The notes below the pieces were generated by a model that worked only from the letters and a program-made list of their open reading frames with translations, made no database searches and had not been told where the DNA came from. A DNA stretch of 64,000 nt from Leisingera coralii (lineage in GTDB: Bacteria; Pseudomonadota; Alphaproteobacteria; Rhodobacterales; Rhodobacteraceae): assembly GCF_049056525.1 (NCBI RefSeq), contig NZ_JBHUPT010000002.1:124001-188000 (forward strand), given 5' to 3'. The position numbers were made by a program, and so were the translations under genes. Shown piece after piece: positions 24,477 to 32,929 of this stretch. Position 1 is the stretch's first letter. Each line of letters starts with the position of its first letter.

Positions 24477-25079
24477 ATGAAGCTCACTTATTCCCAAGCA
24501 TCCCCCTTTGCCCGCAAGGTCGTCGTGCTGCTGCATGAAACCGGGCAGGCGGAGGATGTCGAAATCCAGGATGTCACAACCACGCCCTTGAAGCCCAGCC
24601 CGGACGTGAAGGCCAGCAACCCGCTCGCCAAGATCCCGGCGCTGGAGCGCAATGACGGGCCGGCGCTGTATGACAGCCGGGTGATCTGCGCCTATCTGGA
24701 TGAGCGGGCAGGCGGCAAGCTGTACGGCCGCGGCTGGGACAGCAAGGTGCTGGAGGCAACCGCGGACGGGATCATGGATGCGGCGGTGCTGATGTCCTAT
24801 GAAAAGCGGCTGCGCCCCGAGGAAAAACAGTGGGACGGCTGGCTGGACGCGCAGCGGGATAAGGTGCTGGGCGGCTGCGCGGCGCTGAATGCGCGCTGGA
24901 TGAGCCATCTGCGGGGGCCGCTGGATATCGGCCAGATCGCGGTGGCCTGCGCGCTGGCCTATGTGGACTTCCGCCACCCGGACACGAACTGGCGCCAGGG
25001 CAACGAGGCGCTTGCGGAGTGGTTCACCGAGTTCGAATCGCGTCCCGCAATGCAGGCGACAAAACCGCCCGCGGCCTGA
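24477..25079 (+). CDS. Glutathione S-transferase family protein
   Basis: A 200-residue GST. The thioredoxin-like half begins LTYSQASPFARKVVVLLHE and has NPLAKIPAL and YDSRVICAYLDE, where the latter binds glutathione; the helical C-terminal half follows. GGAGGA at 24465-24470 marks the ATG at 24477. It lies just after the PaiB-like gene, 97 bases on, and may be co-transcribed. The electrophile it handles is unknown. Confidence 0.88.
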   Translation: MKLTYSQASPFARKVVVLLHETGQAEDVEIQDVTTTPLKPSPDVKASNPLAKIPALERNDGPALYDSRVICAYLDERAGGKLYGRGWDSKVLEATADGIMDAAVLMSYEKRLRPEEKQWDGWLDAQRDKVLGGCAALNARWMSHLRGPLDIGQIAVACALAYVDFRHPDTNWRQGNEALAEWFTEFESRPAMQATKPPAA

Positions 25080-25102
25080 GCGCTGACCCTTGAAACATGC
25101 AT

Positions 25103-25146
25103 GTGCCGCACAGATATGGGTGCGGCACTGTCACACAGGCGTGACA
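25103..25146. promoter_or_regulatory. Hairpin and perfect palindrome upstream of petABC
   Basis: GTGCCGCA and TGCGGCAC (25103-25128) form a perfect 8-bp stem over a 10-base loop, immediately followed by TGTCAC-ACAGGC-GTGACA (25129-25146), a perfect dyad. The second dyad shares TGTCA/TGACA halves with the element upstream of petP, but with spacing 8 instead of 7. It may be a terminator for GST, a regulator site for petABC, or both. Confidence 0.4.
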
Positions 25147-25291
25147 GAATTGCCGTCTGCGGCTTTCTGCGCGCCCATGACCGCTGGACGAACGGCTTTC
25201 TCCCCGCTAGACACGCGCCAGAGTCACTGCGAGCGATCGCGGTGCATGCGCATGTTTGCCCTAAACGGGCGCTGGAATTGGAGAAAACCTC

Positions 25292-25852
25292 GTGTCCCAC
25301 GCAGAAGACCACGAAGGAACCCGGAGAGATTTCCTCTACTACGCCACTGCCGGCGCCGGGGCAGTGACTGCGGGTGCCGCCGTATGGCCCCTGGTCAACC
25401 AGATGAACCCCTCCGCCGACGTTAAAGCGCTGTCCTCGATCCTGGTCGATGTCAGCGGCGTGGAAGTTGGCACGCAGATTTCGGTCATGTTCCTGGGCAA
25501 GCCGGTGTTCATCCGCCGCCGCACCCAGGAAGAGATCGACGCCGCCCGTGCCGTGGAGCTGTCCGAGCTGATCGACCCGCGGTCGGAAAACCCGAACAAG
25601 CCGGGCACCGACGCGGCTGACGTCAACCGCACCATGGACGAAGCCGGCGAATGGCTGGTGATGATGGGTGTTTGCACCCATCTGGGCTGTGTGCCGCTGG
25701 GCGACGGTGCCGGCGAATTCAACGGCTGGTTCTGCCCCTGCCACGGCTCGCACTACGACACCGCAGGCCGCATCCGCAAAGGCCCGGCGCCGGAGAACCT
25801 GCACGTGCCGGTGGCTGAGTTCACCGACGCCAACACCATCAAGCTGGGATAA
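25292..25852 (+). CDS. petA: Ubiquinol-cytochrome c reductase Rieske iron-sulfur subunit
   Basis: A 186-residue subunit of cytochrome bc1. A twin-arginine-type leader (RRDFLYYATAGAGAVTAGAAV, given as RRDFLYYATAGAG then VTAGAAV) doubles as the membrane anchor. The [2Fe-2S] ligands are in CTHLGC (Cys128, His130, Cys133) and CPCHGSH (Cys148, Cys150, His151). The start is GTG at 25292 with GGAGAAAAC just before it. It is the first gene of petABC and moves electrons from quinol to cytochrome c1. Confidence 0.97.
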   Translation: MSHAEDHEGTRRDFLYYATAGAGAVTAGAAVWPLVNQMNPSADVKALSSILVDVSGVEVGTQISVMFLGKPVFIRRRTQEEIDAARAVELSELIDPRSENPNKPGTDAADVNRTMDEAGEWLVMMGVCTHLGCVPLGDGAGEFNGWFCPCHGSHYDTAGRIRKGPAPENLHVPVAEFTDANTIKLG

Positions 25853-25864
25853 GGAAACGCGCTC

Positions 25865-27199
25865 ATGTCCGGTATTCCGCACGACCATTACGAGCCGAAG
25901 ACAGGCGCAGAGAAGTGGCTGCACAGCCGCCTGCCCATCGTCGGCCTGATCTATGACACCATCATGATCCCCACCCCCAAGAACCTGAACTGGTGGTGGA
26001 TCTGGGGCATCGTCCTGGCGTTCTGCCTGGCGCTGCAGATCGTCACCGGCATCGTCCTGGTGATGCATTACACCCCGCACGTTGACATGGCCTTTGCCAG
26101 CGTCGAGCACATCATGCGCAACGTGAACGGCGGCCACATGCTGCGCTACCTTCACATGAACGGCGCCTCGCTGTTCTTCGTTGCCGTCTACATCCACATC
26201 TTCCGCGGCCTGTACTACGGCTCCTACAAGGCGCCCCGCGAGATCACCTGGATTGTCGGCATGCTGATCTACCTGCTGATGATGGGCACCGCCTTCATGG
26301 GCTACGTGCTGCCGTGGGGCCAGATGTCCTTCTGGGGCGCGACCGTGATCACCGGCCTGTTCGGCGCGATCCCGTTCATCGGCGAAGCGATCCAGACCTG
26401 GCTGCTGGGCGGACCGGCGGTGGACAACGCTACCCTGAACCGCTTCTTCTCGCTGCACTACCTGCTGCCCTTCGTGATCGCAGCGCTGGTGATCGTGCAC
26501 ATCTGGGCCTTCCACACCACCGGCAACAACAACCCCACCGGTGTTGACGTCCGCAAGGGCTCCAAGGCCGAAGCCGAGAAAGACACCCTGCCGTTCTGGC
26601 CGTACTTCGTGATCAAGGACTTCCTGGGCCTGGCCGTTGTGCTGGTGATTTTCTGGGCGATCGTCGGCTTCATGCCGAACTACCTGGGCCACCCGGACAA
26701 CTACATCGAAGCCAACCCGCTGGTGACCCCGGCGCACATCGTTCCGGAATGGTACTTCCTGCCGTTCTACGCGATCCTGCGTGCCTTCACCTCGGAAGTC
26801 TGGGTCGTGCAGTTCGCCTCCTTCATCACCGGCGGCATCGTGGATGCGAAGTTCTTTGGCGTGATCGCCATGTTCGGCGCGATCCTGGCGATGGCCCTGG
26901 CGCCCTGGCTGGACACCTCGCGCGTCCGTTCGGGCCGCTACCGCCCGATGTTCAAGTGGTGGTTCGCGCTGCTGGTGATCGACTTCTTCGCCCTGATGTG
27001 GCTGGGCGCGATGCCGGCGGAAGAGCCCTATGCATCGTTCTCGCTGATCGCATCGGCCTATTGGTTCGGCTACTTCTTCGTGATCCTGCCGCTGCTGGGC
27101 GTGATCGAGAAGCCGCTGCCGCAACCGGCGACCATCGAAGAGGATTTCGAGGCTCACTATGTCAAGAAGTCTTCCGCTGAAGCCACTCCTGCCGAGTAA
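25865..27199 (+). CDS. petB: Cytochrome b subunit of the bc1 complex
   Basis: A 444-residue membrane protein with eight or more helices and paired heme histidines. Visible landmarks are the Qo-site PEWYFLPFYAILRA, LPWGQMSFWGATVITGLF and HYLLPF. It starts 12 bases after petA. Codons in this operon are strongly GC-ending and uniform, which is expected of a highly expressed gene. The long antisense reading frame over this gene is an artefact of that bias. Confidence 0.98.
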   Translation: MSGIPHDHYEPKTGAEKWLHSRLPIVGLIYDTIMIPTPKNLNWWWIWGIVLAFCLALQIVTGIVLVMHYTPHVDMAFASVEHIMRNVNGGHMLRYLHMNGASLFFVAVYIHIFRGLYYGSYKAPREITWIVGMLIYLLMMGTAFMGYVLPWGQMSFWGATVITGLFGAIPFIGEAIQTWLLGGPAVDNATLNRFFSLHYLLPFVIAALVIVHIWAFHTTGNNNPTGVDVRKGSKAEAEKDTLPFWPYFVIKDFLGLAVVLVIFWAIVGFMPNYLGHPDNYIEANPLVTPAHIVPEWYFLPFYAILRAFTSEVWVVQFASFITGGIVDAKFFGVIAMFGAILAMALAPWLDTSRVRSGRYRPMFKWWFALLVIDFFALMWLGAMPAEEPYASFSLIASAYWFGYFFVILPLLGVIEKPLPQPATIEEDFEAHYVKKSSAEATPAE

Positions 27200-27218
27200 G
27201 AAGAAGGAACACCTAGCA

Positions 27219-28004
27219 ATGTTCAAGAAACTGGCAACCGGTGCCGCCTTCGCTCTGGCCCTGATCCCTGCTGCGTCTTTCGCAGCAGGCGGGGCAGGCC
27301 ACATCGAAGACTACGACTTCTCCTTCGAGGGTCCGTTCGGCACCTATGACCGCAACCAGCTGCAGCGCGGCCTGCAGGTCTACACCGAAGTCTGCGCAGC
27401 CTGCCACGGGCTGAAGCTGGTTCCGATCCGCACCCTGTCCGACGAGGGCGGGCCGCAGATGCCCGAAGACCAGGTGCGGGCCTACGCAGCTGACAACTTC
27501 AGCGTCTATGATCCGGCACTGGATGAAGACCGCCCGGCCAAGCCGGTCGACAACTTCCCGGAGAACAACAACGCTGGCGCCCCGGACCTCAGCATGATGG
27601 CCAAGGCGCGCGCGGGCTTCCACGGCCCCTACGGCCTGGGCCTGAACCAGCTGTTCAAGGGCATGGGCGGTGCCGAATACATCGCCTCGCTGCTGGCGGG
27701 CTACACCGGCGAGACCAAAGAGGAAGCCGGCACCACCTTCTATGAAAACACCGCCTTCCCGGGCGGCTGGATCTCGATGGCGCCGCCGCTGTCGGATGAG
27801 CAGGTGGAATTTGCCGATGGCCACGCCAACGACGTGGAAGCCATGTCGCAGGACGTCGCGGCCTTCCTGATGTGGACTGCCGAGCCCAAGATGATGGCGC
27901 GCAAGCAGGCCGGTTTTGTCGGCGTGCTGTTCCTGACCGTTCTGTCGGTGCTGCTGTACCTGACCAACAAGAAGCTGTGGGCGCCGCACAAGGGCAAAGA
28001 GTGA
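27219..28004 (+). CDS. petC: Cytochrome c1
   Basis: A 261-residue c-type cytochrome of bc1. It has a signal peptide (FKKLATGAAFALALIPAASFAAG), a CAACH heme site at residues 59-63 and a C-terminal membrane helix (VLFLTVLSVLLYL) with a basic tail. GISMAPPL-type residues near 185 include the sixth-ligand methionine region. The ATG at 27219 has AAGAAGGAAC before it; an in-frame start at 27159 would overlap petB. A terminator follows. Confidence 0.96.
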   Translation: MFKKLATGAAFALALIPAASFAAGGAGHIEDYDFSFEGPFGTYDRNQLQRGLQVYTEVCAACHGLKLVPIRTLSDEGGPQMPEDQVRAYAADNFSVYDPALDEDRPAKPVDNFPENNNAGAPDLSMMAKARAGFHGPYGLGLNQLFKGMGGAEYIASLLAGYTGETKEEAGTTFYENTAFPGGWISMAPPLSDEQVEFADGHANDVEAMSQDVAAFLMWTAEPKMMARKQAGFVGVLFLTVLSVLLYLTNKKLWAPHKGKE

Positions 28005-28033
28005 TCCCTGGCGGATCGCTGACAGAGTGAAAC

Positions 28034-28070
28034 AGGAACCCCCGCAGGCGTGGCTTGCGGGGGTTCTTCC
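28034..28070 (+). terminator. Rho-independent terminator of petABC
   Basis: GAACCCCCGCA and TGCGGGGGTTC pair over a short loop and are followed by TTCCTTTCT. It is 30 bases after the petC stop. Confidence 0.85.
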
Positions 28071-28077
28071 TTTCTGA

Positions 28078-28149
28078 GGGGAAGGGGGCGCTGCCCCCCT
28101 GCGCGCGGCGCGCGCATTCACCCCGGGGTATTGGGGACCAGAAAGAAAC
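28078..28149. repeat. Intergenic repeat (family A copy)
   Basis: AGGGGAAGGGGGCGCTGCCCCC, then GCGCGCGGCGCGCGC and CCCCGGGGTATTGGGGACCAGAAAGAAA. It is the weakest match to the family A text at 8121-8150 and 19411-19445. Confidence 0.45.
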
Positions 28150-28158
28150 AGGTCCGGA

Positions 28159-28596
28159 TCATGCCAGCGGGCTGACCGTCAGATGCGGGAGCCCGTTTGA
28201 AGTCTTCTGCGGCGAGCGGTCTTCGGCATTGATGACTGCGGACACCCGGTGGCGCCAGGACGAGAAGCTTTCGAATTGGACCACATCCACGGGCGTATCG
28301 AACTGCAGGGTGATCCGCCGGTGGCCGCTGCTGCCGCAAGCGGCGAGCCCGTGGACATAGCCCGTGAACGGCTGTCCCAGGTAGCGGCCTTCGACCCGCA
28401 TCCCGACCTGAAGCTCTGGCGTGTTGGAAGCGCGTGCAGAGAGGGTGTTCCAGTCGCGGAAGCCGTAATACCGGGCGATCCGCTCCAAAGCGGTGCTGTG
28501 GCTGATGGGGTGGCCCTGGGCCTTGGAATGATTGCGCAGCAGCCGCGCTTCGGTCTTGAGCTGTTGAACGGATGGAAGGGCAGAGGAAGTCTGCAT
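28159..28596 (-). CDS. Conserved protein of unknown function (glyoxalase-related type)
   Basis: A 145-residue protein. It begins with an amphipathic segment QLKTEARLLRNHSK and ISHSTALERIARYYGFRDWNTLSA; similar segments occur in bacterial proteins annotated as glyoxalase-related. The second half (GQPFTGYVHGL, RRITLQFDTPVDVVQFESF) is beta-rich. GAAAGG lies just upstream of the ATG at 28596. No catalytic motif can be named. It stands alone between petC and the SnoaL-like gene, on the opposite strand. Confidence 0.5.
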   Translation of the reverse strand: MQTSSALPSVQQLKTEARLLRNHSKAQGHPISHSTALERIARYYGFRDWNTLSARASNTPELQVGMRVEGRYLGQPFTGYVHGLAACGSSGHRRITLQFDTPVDVVQFESFSSWRHRVSAVINAEDRSPQKTSNGLPHLTVSPLA

Positions 28597-28931
28597 GGAT
28601 TGACCTTTCGCAAAAGGGTGCAAATGCCGTGGCAGACAGGGCTCGCGTTGCTGTCCGGGCGTGCACCCAGGCGTCAGGATAAACCTTTTCCGGATTTCAC
28701 CATGGCCAGAGGCCGCGAGCGGCAGGTATCCGGGACCGTTGCAAGGTCATAGCGTGGCCAGTGCCGGGGTGCAAATCTTCAAAGAACGGGCTGCCGGGGC
28801 AGTTGCGCCTGCGCCACTCCTCTCGCGCTGGAACTTTCGCGCCTCGCGTCTTGCCCGGGACACGCTTGACGGACCGGAAGGCCGCGGCGCACCCTTTAGG
28901 AGTTGTATCTTTGTGAGTGGGAGGAGTTGCA
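28597..28931. other. Divergent intergenic stretch, no gene seen
   Basis: The 335 bases between two divergent genes contain only short frames without ribosome sites. No terminator, riboswitch or strong promoter stands out. The rest may carry promoters for both neighbours. Confidence 0.4.
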
Positions 28932-29345
28932 ATGTCCGGTCAATCGAATGCAGAGATCCTGCGCGAGGCCATGGGCCGCTGGAATGCCTGCAAAGCGGGG
29001 GATCTGGCTATGTGGGACGATTACACCAGCGAGGACATGTGCCTGCGTTCGCTGGCGGAGGGGGGCCACGGCCTGGATTTCAGTGCGGCGCGCAACGGGC
29101 GCGAAGAACTGCGAAGCTATCTGTCCGAATTGACCAGCGCCTTCGAAATGGAGCATTGGACGCTGGAGGAAACGGTTTCAGAAGGCGACCGGGTGGTGGG
29201 GCTTGGCACCACTGCCTGGACCTGCAAGGCCACTGGCAAGCGCGTGGAGACGCCTATCGCCGTGGTGTGCCGGTTCCGGGACGGGCGCATCTGCGAACTG
29301 CATGAGTTCTATGACACGGCGTCGGTGGCAGCCGCTGCCTGCTGA
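28932..29345 (+). CDS. SnoaL/NTF2-like protein
   Basis: A 137-residue single-domain protein. WNACKAGDLAMWDDYTSEDM resembles the first helices and pocket residues of NTF2-like proteins, and VVGLGTTAWTC, VVCRFRDGRICELHEFYDT the later strands (quoted in part). Such folds serve as isomerases, dehydratases or carriers; the substrate is unknown. GGGAGGAG at 28918-28925 precedes the ATG. It is a single gene between unrelated neighbours. Confidence 0.75.
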   Translation: MSGQSNAEILREAMGRWNACKAGDLAMWDDYTSEDMCLRSLAEGGHGLDFSAARNGREELRSYLSELTSAFEMEHWTLEETVSEGDRVVGLGTTAWTCKATGKRVETPIAVVCRFRDGRICELHEFYDTASVAAAAC

Positions 29346-29362
29346 AACGAGCAGGGCGTTGC

Positions 29363-30625
29363 TCAGGCCGTCAGCTGGCTGCCGTCGATGCCGGTGATGG
29401 CTGCGGAGACAATCCGGCCTTCTTCCTGCGGCGAGGAGAACACCACCTCTGTGAACTGCTCCGTCCGGCCCATGTGCGGGTTTTCCATCAGGATACGGTG
29501 GGTCTTGCCAATCTGCTTTGCCAGGTGGCGTTCGACCTGGGCATCGCCAGCTGCGCGCAGGCGGGCGGCGCGGTCCTTGATCACGTTGCCGTTCACCTGG
29601 TTCGGGATCTTCGCCGCCGGGGTGCCCTCGCGCTTGGAATAGGGGAAGACGTGCAGCCAGGTTAGATCGCAGTCGGTGACCAGTTTCAGAGAGTTCTCGA
29701 AATGGGCGTCAGACTCGGTTGGGAAGCCTGCGATGATGTCGGCGCCGAAGGTCATTTCCGGGCGCAGCTTGCGGGCCTCCTCGCAGAAGGCGATGGCATC
29801 GTCGCGCAGGTGGCGCCGGGCCATGCGTTTCAGGATCAAATCGTCGCCGTGCTGCAGCGACAGGTGCAGATGCGGCATCAGCCGCGGTTCGGTAGCGATC
29901 GCCTGCATCAGGTTCTCGTCCGCCTCGATCGAATCGATCGAGGAGATGCGCAGGCGCGGCAGGTCCGGCGCCAGCTTGAGGATCCGCATCACCAGATCGC
30001 CCAGACGCGGCTGGGCGGGCAGATCGGCACCCCAGGAGGTGAGGTCCACCCCGGTCAGAACCACCTCGTTGTAGCCCTTGTCCACCAGCCGCTTGATCTG
30101 GTCGATCACCACGCCTGCGGGCACCGAGCGGGAGTTGCCGCGGCCGTAGGGAATGATGCAGAAGGTGCAGCGGTGGTCGCAGCCGTTCTGGACCTGCACG
30201 TAGGCACGGGAGCGGGTGCCGAAACCGTCGATAAGATGGCCTGCGGTCTCGGTCACCGACATGATGTCGTCGACCTGGACTTTTTCCGTGGTGCCGATGA
30301 AATCCGGGCCCTTGGCGATTTGCTGCCAGGTTTCCGGCTGCATCTTCTCGGTATTGCCGATGACGCGGGTGACCTCCTCCATCGCGGCGAAGGTTTCCGG
30401 CTCCGTCTGGGCGGCACAGCCGGTGACGATGATCGGCGCTTCGGGGTTCTCCCGGCGCAGCTTGCGGATCTCCTGGCGCGCCTTGCGCACGGCCTCCGCC
30501 GTCACCGCGCAGGTGTTGACCACCACGGCGTTCTCCAGGCCCGCCTGCTGGCTCAGCTCCTTCATCGCCTCGGTCTCATAGGCGTTCAGGCGGCAGCCAA
30601 GGGTCGTGAACTTGGGCACGGTCAT
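29363..30625 (-). CDS. mtaB: tRNA t6A37 methylthiotransferase MtaB
   Basis: A 420-residue radical-SAM methylthiotransferase that converts t6A to ms2t6A at position 37 of tRNAs. The N-terminal cluster cysteines are in LGCRLNAYE, NTCAVT and VTGCAAQ; the radical SAM motif is CDHRCTFCIIPYGRG; and the C-terminal half is a TRAM-like domain. It follows dapF with a four-base overlap and so is co-translated with it. Confidence 0.93.
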   Translation of the reverse strand: MTVPKFTTLGCRLNAYETEAMKELSQQAGLENAVVVNTCAVTAEAVRKARQEIRKLRRENPEAPIIVTGCAAQTEPETFAAMEEVTRVIGNTEKMQPETWQQIAKGPDFIGTTEKVQVDDIMSVTETAGHLIDGFGTRSRAYVQVQNGCDHRCTFCIIPYGRGNSRSVPAGVVIDQIKRLVDKGYNEVVLTGVDLTSWGADLPAQPRLGDLVMRILKLAPDLPRLRISSIDSIEADENLMQAIATEPRLMPHLHLSLQHGDDLILKRMARRHLRDDAIAFCEEARKLRPEMTFGADIIAGFPTESDAHFENSLKLVTDCDLTWLHVFPYSKREGTPAAKIPNQVNGNVIKDRAARLRAAGDAQVERHLAKQIGKTHRILMENPHMGRTEQFTEVVFSSPQEEGRIVSAAITGIDGSQLTA

Positions 30626-31455
30626 GCCAGCGACTCCAGGAATTCACGGGTGAAGGTGCCGTCGAACACATGCATGGTCGGGCCGGTCATCCAGACGCCG
30701 TCCTCGGCCCAGTCGATCCACAGGGTACCGCCGTCCAGATCCACCTGCACCTTGCGGCCCGTCAGCCCGCGCCGGGCGGCGGCAACGGCGGTGGCGCAGG
30801 AGGAAGAGCCGGAGGCCAGTGTCACGCCCACACCGCGCTCCCAGACGCGCATGCGGATGCGGTCGGGGCCGGTCACCTGCGCGACCTGCACATTGGTGCG
30901 CTGGGGGTAGAGCGGGTGGTGCTCGTAGCGGTGGCCGAATTCCTCCAGCGGAATGACCTCTGCGTCCTCGACAAAGAAGGTGCAATGGGGGTTGCCCATG
31001 CCGGTGGCAGTGGGGCCGCCTTCGATCGGCAGCTCCAGCGTGTCCGCTTCCTCGGCCAGCGGAATGTCCTGCCAGTCGAGCTGCGGCGCGCCCATGTTGA
31101 CGGAGGTGAGGCCATTGCCGGCATCGCGGGCATAGAGGTCGCCGCGGTCGGTGGTCAGGTGCAGCTCCGCTTTGCCGGTTTCCAGGATCAGATGGCGGGC
31201 AACGCAGCGGGTGGCATTGCCGCAGGCGCCGGAGGTGGAGCCATCGGCATTGTAGAAGGTCAGATGCGCATCCCCCGGGCCGTTTGAAATCACCGTCAGC
31301 TGGTCGAAGCCGACGCCGAACTGGCGGTGGGCGATTCCCTTGGCCATTGCCGGAGTGATGGCAATGTCCTGCGCGCGCGCGTCGACAACGACGAAGTCGT
31401 TGCCCAGCCCGTGCATCTTCATGAAGGGGAGTGCGGTATCTGCGGAGGTGCTCAT
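30622..31455 (-). CDS. dapF: Diaminopimelate epimerase
   Basis: A 277-residue cofactor-free racemase of lysine and peptidoglycan synthesis. The two catalytic cysteines appear in SGACGNATRC (Cys78) and ASGSSSCATAV (Cys220), with MHGLGNDFVVVD near the N-terminus. Starts at 31455, 31464 and 31479 are all in frame; the closest to the family start is 31455. The mtaB gene overlaps its end. Confidence 0.95.
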   Translation of the reverse strand: MSTSADTALPFMKMHGLGNDFVVVDARAQDIAITPAMAKGIAHRQFGVGFDQLTVISNGPGDAHLTFYNADGSTSGACGNATRCVARHLILETGKAELHLTTDRGDLYARDAGNGLTSVNMGAPQLDWQDIPLAEEADTLELPIEGGPTATGMGNPHCTFFVEDAEVIPLEEFGHRYEHHPLYPQRTNVQVAQVTGPDRIRMRVWERGVGVTLASGSSSCATAVAAARRGLTGRKVQVDLDGGTLWIDWAEDGVWMTGPTMHVFDGTFTREFLESLA

Positions 31456-31520
31456 GGCGGGCATATAGACCCGGCGCAAAGATGAATCCAGCCTTCGGTG
31501 AGAAAAGTTGAAAAAAGGGG

Positions 31521-31549
31521 TTGACCCCCCGCGCTACTCCCCCTAGATA
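31521..31549 (+). promoter_or_regulatory. Promoter of tRNA-Lys
   Basis: TTGACC (31521-31526) and TAGATA (31544-31549) are spaced 17 bases apart. Transcription would begin near 31557, about 95 bases before the tRNA. Confidence 0.65.
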
Positions 31550-31651
31550 CGCCGCCTATCGGGACAGCAAGACACACGCTGCCAAGCAGTTCCGAAGCGA
31601 AATAAGTGCTTGAACCTTCTGGAAAAAACACTTAGACCGCGACGAAGAAGT

Positions 31652-31727
31652 GGGCCGTTAGCTCAGTTGGTAGAGCAACTGACTTTTAATCAGTGGGTCG
31701 CAGGTTCGAATCCTGCACGGCTCACCA
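31652..31727 (+). tRNA. tRNA-Lys (anticodon TTT)
   Basis: A complete 76-base cloverleaf. The acceptor pairs GGGCCGT with ACGGCTC; the anticodon stem ACTGA/TCAGT encloses CTTTTAA, giving anticodon TTT; the T arm is GCAGGTTCGAATCCTGC; and CCA is encoded at 31725-31727. It is the likely attachment site of the adjacent integrase island. Confidence 0.97.
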
Positions 31728-31870
31728 CTTCCTCCAAAAAAATCAATTACCTACCAGCTTGGTAGGACAAGTCTTCGGGACTGACACGGTTTTTGGTGCA
31801 AAAACGGTGCAAATCTCCCCAAATTCCCCTATCCTTGACAATAACCAACATTGCCAACGGAGTGGCGAGC

Positions 31871-32929
31871 TTGGCGTCCGTTCAAAGAGTGCAAAGTGCG
31901 AAAGGTATTCGTTGGCGAGCCCAGGTTCGCCGCAAGGGTTATGAGCAGCAGTCGGCATACTTCGATCGCAAAAGCGATGCTGAAGCTTGGGCCAGGCAGA
32001 TCGAAGCGGGAATCGACGCCGGTAAGAAACCGATTGGATCTGAAGCCAAAAAGCACACATTGGCTGACGCCATAGATCGCTATGTACTCGAGGTTCTACC
32101 CGACAAGAAGTCGGCCAAGGACCAGACGCAGCAACTGTCAGTTTGGAAGTCACTCATTGGCAACTTGAAGCTATCTGAGGTCACGACTGACCGGCTCCTG
32201 AAGGCAAGGACCTCTATATCGGAGCATCGTGGCAGACGCGGAGGGAACGTTTCAAACGCGACTGTGAACCGCTACTGGGCGGCCCTCCACCATGTACTTG
32301 AGATCACAGTTCGGGAGTACGGATGGCTGGAGCAAAACCCGATGAAGCGGGTCAAGAAGCTGAAGGAACCTCAAGGAAGAGTAAGGTTCTTGAACGCAGC
32401 CGAGCGAGAAGCCCTTCTTTCCGCTTGCTCCAAGAGCGAAAACCAGTTCCTCGAAACCATCGTTCTGATTGCGATTACCACGGGGTTGCGCAGGCGGGAA
32501 ATTCTGGAGCTAGATTGGGATCGGGTGAACCTGGAAACCGGGCAAGTCATCATAGAAGAGACAAAGAACGGCACACGGCGATCTACGCATCTACTTGTGC
32601 CTATCTTGGATAGGCTAAAACAGCTCTACAAACAGAAAGAAGCAAACTCGGGTCTCGTGTTTCCTGGCCGTAGCGGCCTGCGTCCAATTGACATTAAGTC
32701 CGCTTGGTACCGCGCGGTTGAAGAAGCTGGTCTAGAGGATTTCCGTTTCCATGACCTCAGGCATACCGCAGCGAGCTACATTGCGATGGATGGGGGCTCA
32801 GTGCCTGAAATTGCAGCCGTCCTTGGGCACAAGTCGTTTCAGATGGCATCCAGGTACGCGCACCTGAGTGACGACCACACCAAGACTATTCTCGAGAAGA
32901 CTATGAAGGGTGTGTTGGGCGATGAATAG
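31871..32929 (+). CDS. Tyrosine site-specific recombinase (island integrase)
   Basis: A 352-residue phage-type integrase. The arm-binding N-terminus reads ASVQRVQSAKGIRWRAQVRRKGYE, like many integrases that begin MAS-x-R-x-W-x-A-Q-V-R-R. The catalytic set is an arginine in TTGLRRREIL, the HDLRHTAAS box, the LGHKS histidine and the RYAHLS tyrosine. No ATG is in frame; TTG at 31871 with GGAG eight bases upstream is the best start. Other non-ATG starts lie at 31793 and 31862. It sits 144 bases after tRNA-Lys, as integrases of tRNA-borne islands do. Base use is visibly more AT-rich than the flanks. Confidence 0.9.
   Translation: MASVQRVQSAKGIRWRAQVRRKGYEQQSAYFDRKSDAEAWARQIEAGIDAGKKPIGSEAKKHTLADAIDRYVLEVLPDKKSAKDQTQQLSVWKSLIGNLKLSEVTTDRLLKARTSISEHRGRRGGNVSNATVNRYWAALHHVLEITVREYGWLEQNPMKRVKKLKEPQGRVRFLNAAEREALLSACSKSENQFLETIVLIAITTGLRRREILELDWDRVNLETGQVIIEETKNGTRRSTHLLVPILDRLKQLYKQKEANSGLVFPGRSGLRPIDIKSAWYRAVEEAGLEDFRFHDLRHTAASYIAMDGGSVPEIAAVLGHKSFQMASRYAHLSDDHTKTILEKTMKGVLGDE

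Noticed and set aside
24959..27304. A 781-codon open frame on the minus strand over petA-petB
   Set aside because: It mirrors the codon bias of petAB, has no ribosome site or known domain and covers three genes.
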